Source: Euryodendron excelsum
Taxonomy: Eukaryota; Streptophyta; Magnoliopsida; Ericales; Pentaphylacaceae
Direction: 5' to 3'
Assembly: GCA_033060915.1 (NCBI GenBank)
Contig: CM065392.1
Span: 9,621,501-9,685,500 of the forward strand
DNA: 64,000 nucleotides
Positions 11,837 through 24,835 of the stretch are shown one piece after another. Every line of letters starts with the position of its first letter. Position 1 is the first letter of the stretch. A program made the position numbers and the translations under genes. The notes beneath the pieces are model-generated. The model was not told the DNA's origin, did no database searches, and saw only the letters and a list, made by a program, of their open reading frames with translations.

Positions 11837-14013
11837 TAAGAACCTGCATTTTGTTGAATTGTAAAACTTTCTTCTCAACTTAGAATCAAAGTACTGTTTT
11901 CCAAACACAATAAATCTGAACTTTCCAGAGTCATTATTGGGATTTTCTTTTTCATCGGAACAGATTATGAATCCATCCGTGGTTTTGAATGTTCATTTTC
12001 AAGCAAACAATGGAGCCATTTGCATATCAACCTCGCGTGAAATTTTTTTCTTCTGATTTCTTTCTCTTTTTTTCCTGTCATGAAATTCTTTTTCTTCTGA
12101 TTTCTTCTCTCTTCTTTTTCCTTGTCACATCCGTACAAGTTTTGGCTAAAGGTGAGGAAAAGCCTAGAATATTTTTTGAAGGAAAAGAGTAGGATATGAT
12201 ACACCAAAAAAGATAAAAGAGTACACGTTGGCATAAACATCTTTTTGCAAAGTTCTGTTACAGTTATAGGGTACAATAGGCTTTCCAAGTGGTCATTCTT
12301 CATGAAATGCTCTCTTCAAGTATCTAGTAGCTAGTAGGGCATATACATGACTGGTGGACAGCAAGTTTGAAGTGATGGAACATTGGCAATTTCTTCTCAC
12401 AGATTGATGCTGTATATTTTGCTTTTCTAACAAGGAGTTTTTGCACACAGTTATCATTTAGGTAAAATATGAAATTTATATGATTTGTGTAAACAGTGGC
12501 TTTGCACGAGCGAGTGAGCAATCGGTTAAAAATCTAGATAGCCTGTAGCAAAAAAAAAAAAAAAAAAAACAAATGCAATTAACTTCTTTTTTGTGAAAAG
12601 TGAAATTAAGGAGACTAAGGGGCAGGAAAATACAAAGCTGAGAACGAACACATGCATGAACACGAACACAAGCGTGCCAACACAAACGAAGGCAAACGCA
12701 CAAAGCAATGGAAGCAGCAGCAAAATTAGTAAATGGTCTAAGTAGTCCATGGTTGTACCGGAGAAATCAGAATAGAATCTTTGCTTTCATGTAAATTGAG
12801 GTGTTTTATGGGTGAAAGAAGCATCCAAGCTTAAGCAACAAAATGTGATTTCAACAGCTTTGGAAGAAGAACAAGCCACAGTTCCTGGGGCCTGAGAGAT
12901 CATCTTAATTTACTGTTTATGCTTTCAATCAGTTACGGAAGTCTCAGGACACACTGTCCCTGTGGAAATTAGTTCCATAGTTTCTTATTTAGGGTTTGTC
13001 TCTCAACTACCTCCAAATTTAGAAATTGCATAAGCTTTATGAAACTTCATGCAATATGGAGAGTAGATAAGAAGGGCTATAGCTAACTGGTATAAGTTTG
13101 AAAAAAGGTCATTTGGAATTACATCATTTGAAAGGTTATATATAATTCCATTTCTCAATCCATTTTCTCACTTTTAGATACAAGTAAATGGGTTCCACAT
13201 AAATTTACTAATATGTGTCCTATAGCCTTGTATTTAGAAGTGAAAAAAGGGATTGTATTTAGTATTACTCTTACATTATATGTCTATAAATAGAATGTCC
13301 TAAAAAGATCGAAAATAACAAGGCCAAAGTACAATGGTTTAGTTGCTTTCTTTAAAGTAAATATAGTCAAAACTCAAATCAATTAGAGATTTTTATTTTT
13401 AGGGCCAAAGACCTAATAGGGTGAGGGGCAGGTGAGTCGAGCTCATGACTACATGTATGGGTGTAGGCGCCACTATCACTGAACTAACTCCTCTCATCCT
13501 TTAGTCAATGGTGATATTTAATTTTCCGTTGTATTTTTTAGACGATGTCTACTCAAACTCAACTTTTTGGGTAGAAAAACTGCTTCTTCTTACTGCCAAA
13601 AATTTTCTTTTTAATTTTGTGTGTATAGTAGAAGAGCAAAATTAGGCAAAGTTTTCCTTTACGGTAATTTAGGTACAGAAAATGACAGTCAACTTCAATG
13701 TATTTTCTGTTGCCTCTGGAAAATTGCTAATGCCTAGAAATTATTTATAGATAAATAGATGATAATGAGAACCATCTAGCAAGCAACGGCATTAGTCAAA
13801 GTGAGAGGGGCTGATATTAATGCTTACTTGTTTTCTTTTGTTAAGGGGAAGAATCTGTATTGTTCCACAATACATATCCATAAAATAACTAAGATTGGGA
13901 CATCTGAACAAACAATATTCTTTTGGGGATCTAAGAAATGAAAAGCTCTTGTTGCCTGCCCAGTCAGAATCACTATGACTACTAATGGAGATAAGGTTGC
14001 AAGGTCAAATAAT

Positions 14014-14180
14014 GACAAGTTACAATCATAGTTGTCAATATGAAAAACGAGATAGTTATACAGATGCTACTTCCGCTCTCTTCTCCAATTTTTTTGCAGG
14101 TACAATTGAAGTATAATATCAAGTATATAGGCTTGGCCTAAATATTTACAAGGTACAATCATAGTTGCCAATATGAGAAA
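14014..14180. repeat. Diverged direct repeat
   Basis: The motif ACAATCATAGTTG followed by CAATATGA occurs near 14024 and again near 14155, about 131 bp apart, with only a few substitutions over some 35 bp. Probably an old local duplication. Confidence 0.55.
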
Positions 14181-16216
14181 TGGAAAACGCTAGATGATCT
14201 ATATATATATATATATATATAATGACATATGATTTCCATAAGAAATGTCATTAGGGAACTTAAAAATAGTAATATAAATTGTCAAAATATTTTTATAATA
14301 ATTAAAATACTAATGCTACATAAGACCTATAAAAACTTATTAGAACAGTTATATAATATTGTTTGAAAAATAAAGTTTGAAAAAAAAAAAAAAATTGCAA
14401 ACACTGACCCTGGACAATTCAAAGAGGAGACGAGGTCCCACCCTATTAGAAACTATCCTCTATCAGAAAGTTCTCGTAATCAACTAGACTTTTTTCACTT
14501 GATCAATCAGAAAGAAGAAGGCAAAGGTAAACTCCCCAACTCAATCAATTGGGGGAGGGTATAAAAAATTCATTTAAACTATGCTAGAGTTTCTAAAGTG
14601 TCTCAGCAACTTTTCCTAGTATACGTATGAATATGTTATCAACCAAGAAATGTGCATGAGCAGTTCGGTTTGAAATTATTTGTGTACTGTGAACATGGGC
14701 CTGAGTTCTGAGCCGCATAGTTTACCAGTCATCCAAACCAGTCAGGTCCATGGGGCTGGAAAATGTGCATAGCTCAGGTTTGTGACTTGGCCAATGGGCT
14801 CACCAGCCTGGGAAATGTGTATTTATATATATAAATGCACAACATTACCACTAATGATTCAGCTGATTAGAAGGAAATTAATTTGACCATAGCTTATAAA
14901 TTTGTGATGTATGTGACCTAATATTGGTCAAGTCATTGTCACCATCAAATTTGTGCAATGCCGCTAAACATTCATATATCTATACTATTATAATAAGATA
15001 AAGACTTAGGTTTCGGTGAGGCCTATAATTTGAAGTCATGTCACATTTTAACATTCTCGTGATAGCCCTTGAACTACCAACTAATTCAAGAGTAGCATTA
15101 AGAATACAAATGTAAATTTATTATTATGCACTTCAAAAACAACAACTATAAAATTACGGGGACTCTACTTTCATATGTTTTGTAATCCTCGGGTAGCTTG
15201 TGACCACGCATTATATGCACATGCTCCTGCACCTGCACCTAGTATACATAATAAAAGCATACCTCGAATTTATGAGGCAACAAAGCTTTTAGTTACGTAT
15301 GCAAAAGAATTGTATAACCCGTGAGCGAACTAAACAGACTCGGTGATTGATTAAGTTCATCAATCAGTTCCCGGATCCTGGTCTGAACGCCTTTAAAAGA
15401 TTGCCAAATACCGCGTTCGTTTCGTGTTTATCTTTGACATTCACGGCATAACAGTATATATTCCTTGAATAAAGTAGAATAACATAATAATAAGTAGCTC
15501 TCAAATTATTCTTTCTCATCCTTTGCATTATTTTAAGGTATTTTTAGAGACTTTTATTCGCTCCTCCCTCACGCAAAGAATCCAGTAATTCAAAAGCAGC
15601 GTGCAAGGCTTTAGAAGATTGACACACCAACTTTTGTTTTTGCTTTCGCATCTTATGAGGTGGCAAATGCTCGTGCAGCCATTCAATCTTCAAATGCTTC
15701 TTTATCTCTTGCAAAAAGCTTTCTTTTTCTAGAGCAATCCAGGGCCTTTTATTCTCACTCCAACTCAACCCAAAACCTTTCACAAAGTCCGAATATGCCT
15801 ACTCAGAAGTTTTTAACTTCTACTCTTCAGCCTTGCCCGAACCCTCGAGGTTTTGTGAGGGTTTGGCTTACCTATTTGAACAATGTTTAAACACCATATC
15901 GAACCCAACCGAACTACGACCGGGCATGAATCTGTTCATTTTTCAACCCTGGAAAAAAGCAAACTTTAGCCATTAGTGGTGCCGACCAATAAACAGTGAA
16001 AGCAGCCCCATCAAAAACCCCCGGGCGCCCCAAAAACAAAAAAAAATCCAACCGTACAAGTGATATGTATATATATAGTGTAAGCTGTATATGCAAATGA
16101 CAGAATTATAACACTACTTTACATATAGTTCGGCAGATACATACACAGAATCATAGTTTGTGCTTTTCTGCTAGAAAATGCCAAAGCCAGAGAAACAAGA
16201 GAACCAACCCCCTCCA

Positions 16217-16220
<4 letters not shown>

Positions 16221-16301
<81 letters not shown>
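16221..16301. repeat. Compound (TC)n(AC)n microsatellite
   Basis: About 18 TC units run directly into about 22 AC units. Open frames of Ser-Leu/His-Thr or Cys-Val/Arg-Glu repeats across it are artefacts. Confidence 0.95.
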
Positions 16302-16303
<2 letters not shown>

Positions 16304-17795
16304 GTTATTCCTTTCACCGGAAACATATGAACTGAATTTCTTAAATTTTATTGATTCAAGGATACCCAACTGAAAACCCTCCAAAGGGGAAGGCGAAGTG
16401 CTGGCCCTACACGAAGAAGAAAGGAGAAAGGGGCTTCATCGAGGGTTGGTAAGTCTTCTTGTATCAACCTTCATAATCAGAAATATTTCATATGTGAAAA
16501 GGATCTACACAATCAATTCTGAGAAAAGAAGTTATAACTAAACTTGTACAGTAAACTTTGATGGAACTTCCAAGAACTCTTCTAAATTTATCTACTTAAA
16601 AATGATGCTCAAGGGTGCTCAAATACTATGTCCTCACCCCAATTTTACCTGAAGTTAGTTTATGAACTACCAGAAAGCTATTAGAAACCAGTCTACCCAA
16701 AGCTATAATCTAACAATAAACTACAGACTTACCCATCCTCTTCATCGTCAAAACGCTGATTTTTTTTTCCCTCTTTTTTGTGCAGCCTCTTTGCTCTGTG
16801 TTGCTGTTGGCTCTGTGAAGCTTGCTTCTGAAAGATGACTATGAATGGGAGACATCTGCATCAGATCACTCTGTTATCCTATATGTTAAGCGTTTTGATC
16901 TTATTAGTCTGACATTGTGTAACTTCTTATGAAGTTGATCTTTATGTGTGATCCACTAGAGAGCTAATAATATATATTTTTCCCCATTTCCTGAAAAGGT
17001 TGATCTCTTTAACCCATCATTCACTAAACTAAACTTTCCATGTATTTACAGAAATAGGAAGAATTTATGGCAACCCTTAAGAAGATAGCATATACATCTT
17101 AAAACTAAAAGCTTGATTCTAAACTTGACAAGCCTAATTTTGTGCTCATAAAGGTTACTCGATAAACTAAAACCCGGTAGGGCTGAGTACAGCTATGCCA
17201 AAATGGATTATACACATCGCGGTTCATGTCCATAACTACCTAGTTGGAAGTTAATCACTGGATATGAATTGTTTCTGTAGTGATATCATGAAATTCACGA
17301 ATCAAGGATTGTTCTTCCTGATTCCCCTGCCGTTCCTTTCTATCATCCTTTTTCAACTCTTTTCTTCCTCCTACTGAGCTTTCCAAAAAATCATACCAAA
17401 TATGAAGCAAAATATCCATCTTGTACACTAGAATTTGGCCGCGCTTCAAGCCCGAAATGCAGGCCTCGGTACCAAATAAAGATACACAACAAATGACAGA
17501 TTTGTCATACAACTTACACTCCTAGATTGACTGCATTTTGGACTTTGGAGACCAGCTAGATACATTAGATTTGAGTATCGTAACTCATCTCTCTAGTTTT
17601 GATGCCAACTAAAAATTACAAGGAATAGTTATTGAGTAGAGCTAGAGTCCTAGATCTCCCAGTCATCTTAACTACTACTGGTTTTTATACAAATACCTCA
17701 GTTGGAAATTATATATGTCCAGATCCAAAACCCCTACTGACACTCCACAAGAACAGATTGTAAGAGGAGATGCATCAGGTCTCAATACCTAGCTC

Positions 17796-18140
17796 CTCAG
17801 AAGCATGAACATGGAAACATGACAAGATAAAGACCCGTCGAAAAGATAATTTTCAAAAAAATGTAAGACACAACAAGGCAGGAACACGACAACAATAGAT
17901 ATTTTACAAATTTCAATATGTCACACATATGAGAATTTTACTCACATATAATAAAAATTGCAAGATAGCACTGATCATAATTGATATCAAATATCTAATA
18001 GCTTAAACGTCAAACTAAGTTTAAAATTACCTTGTTTCTATTTACAATTCAAGATACGTGTCTGACACGTGTTAGGGTGTGTCTGACGACTGTCGTATAC
18101 AATACAGACATGACACCTTAAAAGTATCTGTGCTTCTTAA
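17796..18140. mobile_element. hAT-type MITE downstream of GLDH (family copy 1)
   Basis: Ends CTCAGAAGCATGAACA and, inverted, TTAAGAAGCACAGATAC match the family TIR CTAAGAAGCAYGGACAC. Flanking 8-mers are CCTAGCTC and ACTAGCTC, 7 of 8 identical. The interior has family motifs such as GACACGTGTTAGGGTGTGTC near the right end. It lies about 300 bp beyond the GLDH stop codon and may overlap its 3' UTR. Confidence 0.7.
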
Positions 18141-18434
18141 ACTAGCTCAAAATTCTCTAATCATTAATCTATTGAGCAGCACTTTTGCAATTTAAGGCAA
18201 CATCTAATTGAAGAAATGGGGCTTCAATCATACAAAGGCTTTATTCTCTGTAGATTAATGTTACGGCTAGTCTGTAAATCCAATTTCCTCTCAATATAAT
18301 GTACGGTCAAAACCCTTATGGATACAGATGCACCTTTGGAAGCAAATTTAATACAAGGACAAGATCATTACAAGTTTAAATCAAACCACAAAGAATATTA
18401 CATGAATTAAGAACTAACCAAACGGCAATGCTTT

Positions 18435-21400
18435 TCAAATTGTATCCGATTGTGGGAAAAGCTTCTCAAGCATGTTATTAGAAAGGATCCGATTAGGGTC
18501 CAATTCCCTTCGTGCTTTATTATATGCATCCACTGGAAAACGCTTCCTCAACCTTGCTTGCAGAGCTGCAAGCTCTTCCTTGTCCTTTGGAACCTGCACA
18601 AGATTTATGCACCGGTAAATGATATGCAGAAATTTCAAATTAACAACTAATTGCTAGTTCTATCCAGAGAACAATTCTACAGAGCTCCAACAGAAAAATC
18701 AGCTTGATCATCTACCTTAACAACCAGATCTCAGGACCAAAGAGGACAAAGTTCAAAATGCTAATCTATCCTCTGATCCTTGCAGCAAGATTAAATATAA
18801 TTTCAGATGCATTTTTTAGAGAGAGGGGAAGTTTACGGTCAGCTTGTGAAATAATTTCAACCACGGTATAACCAAAATGTCAACAAATATACTGGAAATT
18901 TTGCATTGGGAATGGTCAGAATGAGGAAAGTGTGTAAATCAAAACGAATTTAACCCAAAATGGAACCTTAGGGCTTCTTTACTGCCCAAAATACACATCT
19001 GGAAAAGTAAAAAGGAAAAGACCAGAAATTTTAATGAAATAACAGTTACTAATTTACTTTCCTTGAAGCTCAGGCTGTCAAGCATTAGAACATAGTCCGA
19101 GTCTTACGAACCAATTTGTGCAAATAATGCTAAAAGTTAGGTCCATATTCCAGTTTTTGAAAACAATCACTAGGGAATATTAAAATTTTTATGCAAATAT
19201 ACTGAGTATGATGCCGAGAAAGGATTGCTGCTGGAGTACTTAGTAAGAAACATTTTCAGAAACTTCCAAACTAAGAAGCATTGATACGGACACGGCCACG
19301 GATATGGACACAGATACCGACACTGACACAGGACCCAGCAATATTCAAAAAGTGAGGACATGAACACGGACACAGACACAAACATAGCAAGGATATCGCA
19401 AAAAAAATATATTTTTAATACATTTTTAGGTGTAATTTATATGAACGTACCATCCACAAGTCATCAAAAAGTGCCCTAAATGTGTCCAATACGTGTCCTA
19501 AATGGGTCCTTGTGTGTCACTAGAGTGTCCTAGACGTTTCTATTAAAAAGAACTTAATAAATATTCATGACATGCCATTGGGGTGTCCAACACGTATACT
19601 GGCGTGCCCGAAGAGTATATGTGTTCAACACATGTCGGACATGGATACAACACCCTAAACGGAGTGTCCGTGCTTCCTAGCTTCTGAACATTGCACTAGA
19701 TCCTTTTGTTTTCTTCATCAATTTCTTCACAAGCTCTTCCTTAATATCAAAGTTTGCAAAAAAGAGTTCCAAGGAACAACATATCTAGGATCTACCTCAA
19801 TCTTAGCCCAATGTTCATAAGCAGAATACTGATCCCATAATTGTGTTTGGGCCAAGTGCCTGTAGTGGAAAAACTCTTCTGTTATTTGTTTCCTCTGACG
19901 AACATCCGTGGTAGGAAGATACATAATTATACCAACCTGAAACACAGAAAAGAAAGTAGATATGAATGCAAAGTGCTCATCAAACAATCTAGAGTGTCTG
20001 TGACTAGCAACCGAAGCTCCTCCTAAATTCTACAAGTAATGCAACCATTAGGCACAAATCAAATCAATCCAATCCCAAAATGAGCAGATTTCACTAATAT
20101 AATATTTCCATGTACTATTGAATCGAGCTTATTTCTCAAAAATAGCCAACCAACAAGCTGTAGATGTGCTGAAAGCTTGATCCTACTTTTGGGTTCTGAT
20201 GGCTTAGATAATTGTCAAGGTTCCAAGTTAACAACTGTTACCTGTTTTATCCAAAAGGGACATTTTTTGTGCAGAAAACAATCTATAGTCCAACTTCTGA
20301 GGATTTAAAAATGACTTCAAGTCCACCAAACTGTCAAAGTGTCTACTGTCTAAAATTTTTAACTTCCGATCTTTCGAGTAGTTTAATAAACTGTTGCAGT
20401 GAGACAGAAACAAAGGAAGCCCTTTATCAGTAGAAGCAAAACCAAATTATGCATCTATCTGTTCAGAAAAAATCAGTTGCCAGCTAGGAAGCGCAGACAC
20501 ACCTACTAGGGTGCCATGTTGCTCATGCTCATGTCCACATTCATGTCCACCTGGACACTCTTCGGAAACATGGAGACACATGTCAAACACGTGTCCAAGC
20601 ATGTTATACTAATCATATAATTTTTTTAAAGGTTGGACACATTTTGGACTCATGCAAACGCGAGTTTGAAAAAAATAAAATAAAGGCCAAGGAGTTAAAA
20701 AAAGAAAAAGAAAAGAAAAGGGTATGGACTATACGTGTTTATCCTTCAGGTTTTTTAATATTTGGAACCTAAATGCTTACAACTTCCAATTCATTTGTAA
20801 ATAATTTCTGGAAGTAAGACATAACAGTTTTCTATTCCCACTTTTTTCTAACGTATACACATATGACAGAGAAATTTCTTTCCCATATAAAATGAAAATT
20901 TGTTTTTCATCTTCTTCATATGTATAGCTGTTTATTTATCATTGTATTTCCCACCATGTCAACAGCTTGAATTTTTAGAAATTACGATATTGGCATATAT
21001 GTATTGTGTCATATCATATTCACGTTTCGTAGGTTACCAAGGCATCAGCAGTGATGCCTTCTTTGCATTCTGATATGCAGCAAACAATTCAATTAAAGAG
21101 AGCTAGACAAATGCAGAAGTTTGAAAATTTTCAAAAACTACAGTTGTGGCTTGAGCAAAACCTTGAAAATGCATTAGTAAGGAAAACAGAAAACTTGATA
21201 AAGTTTAAATGCTAGCCTGGCACTTAAAAAATTGATGCAAATGAAAATGGCCCAATGACAATAAATCAAAGGAAAGAAACAGCTGTGATGGAATTACCCA
21301 TGAGAAAATATCATCCTCCGCTGTGCTTGAAGCCGGGCTCATGGGACTCTTGCTGCAAGCCGTCCATCGCTGTTCTATAGGAGCAGGTGTGGGTACCATT

Positions 21401-24400
21401 TCTTTGTCTATAAGCTGCATCAGGTCTTTTATGTACTCAAGATCTTTCATGCTGGGCTTCGATAAGGTTCCCACAGGAAAACAGGTCTCCGACACCCACT
21501 GTTGGCCACCACAATCAAAGCCCAGAATTTCATCACTCCAGCCTACTCTGTATCCCTCTGACTTCCTCCAGAACTCTGCCTCAGCTTGATTGACCTTTAG
21601 GACATGGTCTTTGTTGAGAGGATCAATGGCAAGCAGTTTATCTCTTAGCTCTGTAAATGAAAGATCATTTATGTCTGGTTCGTTGTTGTCCAGAGATTTG
21701 GCTGCAATAACGTCACCTCTGCAAATAGCTATTGAAGCAGCTCATTAACTGAAATAAACAGCAAACTACAAAGAACATTGCTGGGAAATGAAAACCATGC
21801 CCAATTTATGAGAAGAAAGACAAAATTAAAATTTCAAGAATCATTGAGGTCATTGCTTCTAATTAGGGAATGAATGATCAATGGCAATCAAATAGAAGCT
21901 TTAGAAATTGCAACATTGAAATAGAAAAACGCGGTGCGAGAATTCAAAAGCAAGCAAATTAGAATTCATGCAAACAACATAAACAATTTCTTTTTTTGGT
22001 TTAATGCAAGAAGCACGGACACATCTAAGAAGTTGCCGTCTCCGTGTCGGATATTGTGTCGGACACAACACAACACAAGTCCAACACGTCTAACACGCAT
22101 CCAAACATGTCCTATTAAATTATTTTAGAACCTAACATGATTAGAACACTTGAGAGACACAAGCGTACAGACTTGATCAAACATGAAACACGTTGCCAGT
22201 TCAAAAAAAAAAAAAAAAAAATAGCTTAGGAACCTAATTGTAAAATAAAAGTAATCTGTTTTTGTACCTAATTTCAGGTTTAAGCTATAAAACACATGAT
22301 TTTTTTATTTCAATTACTGGTATCTTGCAACTATCTCATTATTTTTTAGTAAGATATAGAAATATATGAAGTGTATTTTTTGAAAATCGCTATATCAACA
22401 TGTCTGTGTCTGTTATTCTAAGGGTTTAATTCTTCCTCACTGCATCAAGCAAGCGTGGACGAAGGGAGGGACGAACCAGCCCCCCCTCTTCCTTCTCAAG
22501 GTTGAAAATTTCCTATTTTATTATACTTTCATGGTAGGTTTTTCATAATTTAAAGAATTGGCCACTCAGGCTTTTTCATTAGTAAAATAGCTCCTTAGTG
22601 TGTTAAAATAATATTTCAAAGCACCCAAAGATAATAAAACATCCAATACAATAAAAGCACATATTAACTATAACTTTGATGTTCTATTTTCTTGAGTTAT
22701 TCTAAGATGTGTAACAATCTAATTGGATTTATTATGTAGAATATCATTACTAGAATAGGTTAGGTAATTATTTTCCCAAGTGTGTGAATTTTTTATTAGA
22801 TTTTAGTGGTTTATGCAAAATCCTGTAATCTTATTTTTCAATAAAATTCATTTATCTGTTCATGTATATCATGTTAAAAGTTAATTTGTTATATGCTTCT
22901 CTATTATGTCCTTCAAAGATAATTTATGTAAAGTTTATTGAAAATTACTCAATATACTACATAAAGATTTAATTAAAAATTTTCTTCGGCCCCTCCTAAT
23001 AAATTTTGTTGGCTTCGTCCCTGCGAGTAACGTTACACTTGTGTTGACTCCTCTAAATTATTCATGACATAAAGACCACACCAAAACGAAAAGTTGAAGA
23101 GAGGAAGCATGACATTGGATTATGCAGGCTTTGTTATAAGCAGAAGAACTACTATGATCAAATTTTCCCATTTCCAGTCAACTCTGACAGGGAGAAATGC
23201 AATGTAAAGTCTCAGAAAAATCAGACAACTGCTTTACCTGTACTTCTTGAGAGACTCTTGATATAGGTCACGAACATGCTGTATAGCTTCATCATGACTA
23301 TATTTTGGTTTCAACTTGGGTGGACCTTTCCATCTGGAAACAGGGTTGCAACTCACAACCACAACAGTGTCAGTATATGGAATATAAAGATACTTGACAT
23401 GCTTGTTCTCAGATAGGAACTTCCTGCAAAAAGGAAGAGAGAGGACTTGTGATAGTCCGGGGAAATTAATTAATCCATGAAGTTGCATTACAAAATCAAC
23501 GTTGTGATATTACACGTGCATGATGCTTGTGTGTGTCTCACACACCAAATGCTTTTAACAAGAAACAATATAAAGCGGTGAATGCATCTTGATCCTATGT
23601 TACATGGACTTCAGTATGGGTGTCAGGTGCGAGAATATGTCTAAGTGTCTGAGTCATCAATTTCTCCTGTCCAAGGTCACAGAGACACTACAAAATATTT
23701 ATATTTCTTATTACACTTCCTTTCCTTAAAATAATGTTTACAATGTGCCATATAAACTTTCATACATAACATGGGAGTTCTACGCATAATTATAGAGTAA
23801 AATCAAATTAATAAACTTTTTGCTAGGTAAATGTCCAACAATGTATGTCAGGCACATATCCCACACCTGTACCCTCAACCAAGTGTCAGAGTCTTAAGTC
23901 TCAACTGTCTAACAAGGATACTTTATATGCTTAGAAGAGTCCATGTAACATAGGTTGCATCTATGCCTCACCCCTGATGTGTTTTAAATACCAAACTACA
24001 AACATATGACCTACATGAAAAACATAGGAGGCAACATATCTAGGAACTTGTCAGGGAAAATTGAAAAAAAGAAATTACTAAAAAACAGAACATTTCTCTA
24101 GTAGATCATAACTAAGCATATAATTTGTTGTGTATCCCCAACATTTTACCCAAATGCTCTAGCATCCAATGAAAAATGGTAAAGTCACATGGAGCATCTG
24201 ATCAAATCATCATAATCTTCCATAAGCTAGATCCCTTTAAGTGGAAGTCATTGACTGCCAAATATTGATTATATACTTGCAAGCTGCAAGCTAAGGGGGA
24301 AAAGGAATTTACATTGTTCTAAGCACTAGCATTCAAGTTTTTTGGTGAAAATAAATATAATAATTTTTTTTTACAGAAAAAAGAGAATAATTACTTGTGA

Positions 24401-24779
24401 TTTTTCTTTATCTCTTTCATATTTGAGACAAATGTGTGCTCCACAAGCTCTTGTCTCTCAACACATTGAAGAGTGACTTCTGCAACTACGCCAAGGCCCC
24501 CAAGTCCGCAACGAGCAAGATAGAAAAGATTTGGATCTCTCTCTTTGGACAACTCTATTGTCCCCTTGGCAGGAGTAACCAGTTTCATGTTGACGACCTG
24601 CTCATCAATAGGAGGCAATCTTGCACCAGTACCATGTGCACCAACCTAATGCAAAGAGCAAAAAAGAAGCTAAGTTCTTGACAGTTCAAGAAATAAGCAT
24701 ATAGCATACCTTACAAAACAAATCACCAAAAGTATGGACTCAAAGGGCTATGTGCAGCCATATACTTTCTCAACCAACC

Positions 24780-24835
<56 letters not shown>

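Larger units (their letters stand above)
11075..17795. other. Gene-poor interval with small repeats
   Basis: No gene could be supported. It contains a foldback element (11602-11836), an A20 tract (12549-12568), a diverged direct repeat (about 14014-14045 and 14148-14180), an AT microsatellite (14200-14220) and a compound TC/AC microsatellite (16221-16301). A frame on the minus strand at 15544-15783 lacks any recognisable domain and is not called. Confidence 0.5.

Noticed and set aside
15544..15783. 79-aa minus-strand frame, also open on the plus strand at 15660-15890
   Set aside because: It looks slightly protein-like but has no recognisable motif, flanking exons or splice logic. Not enough to call.
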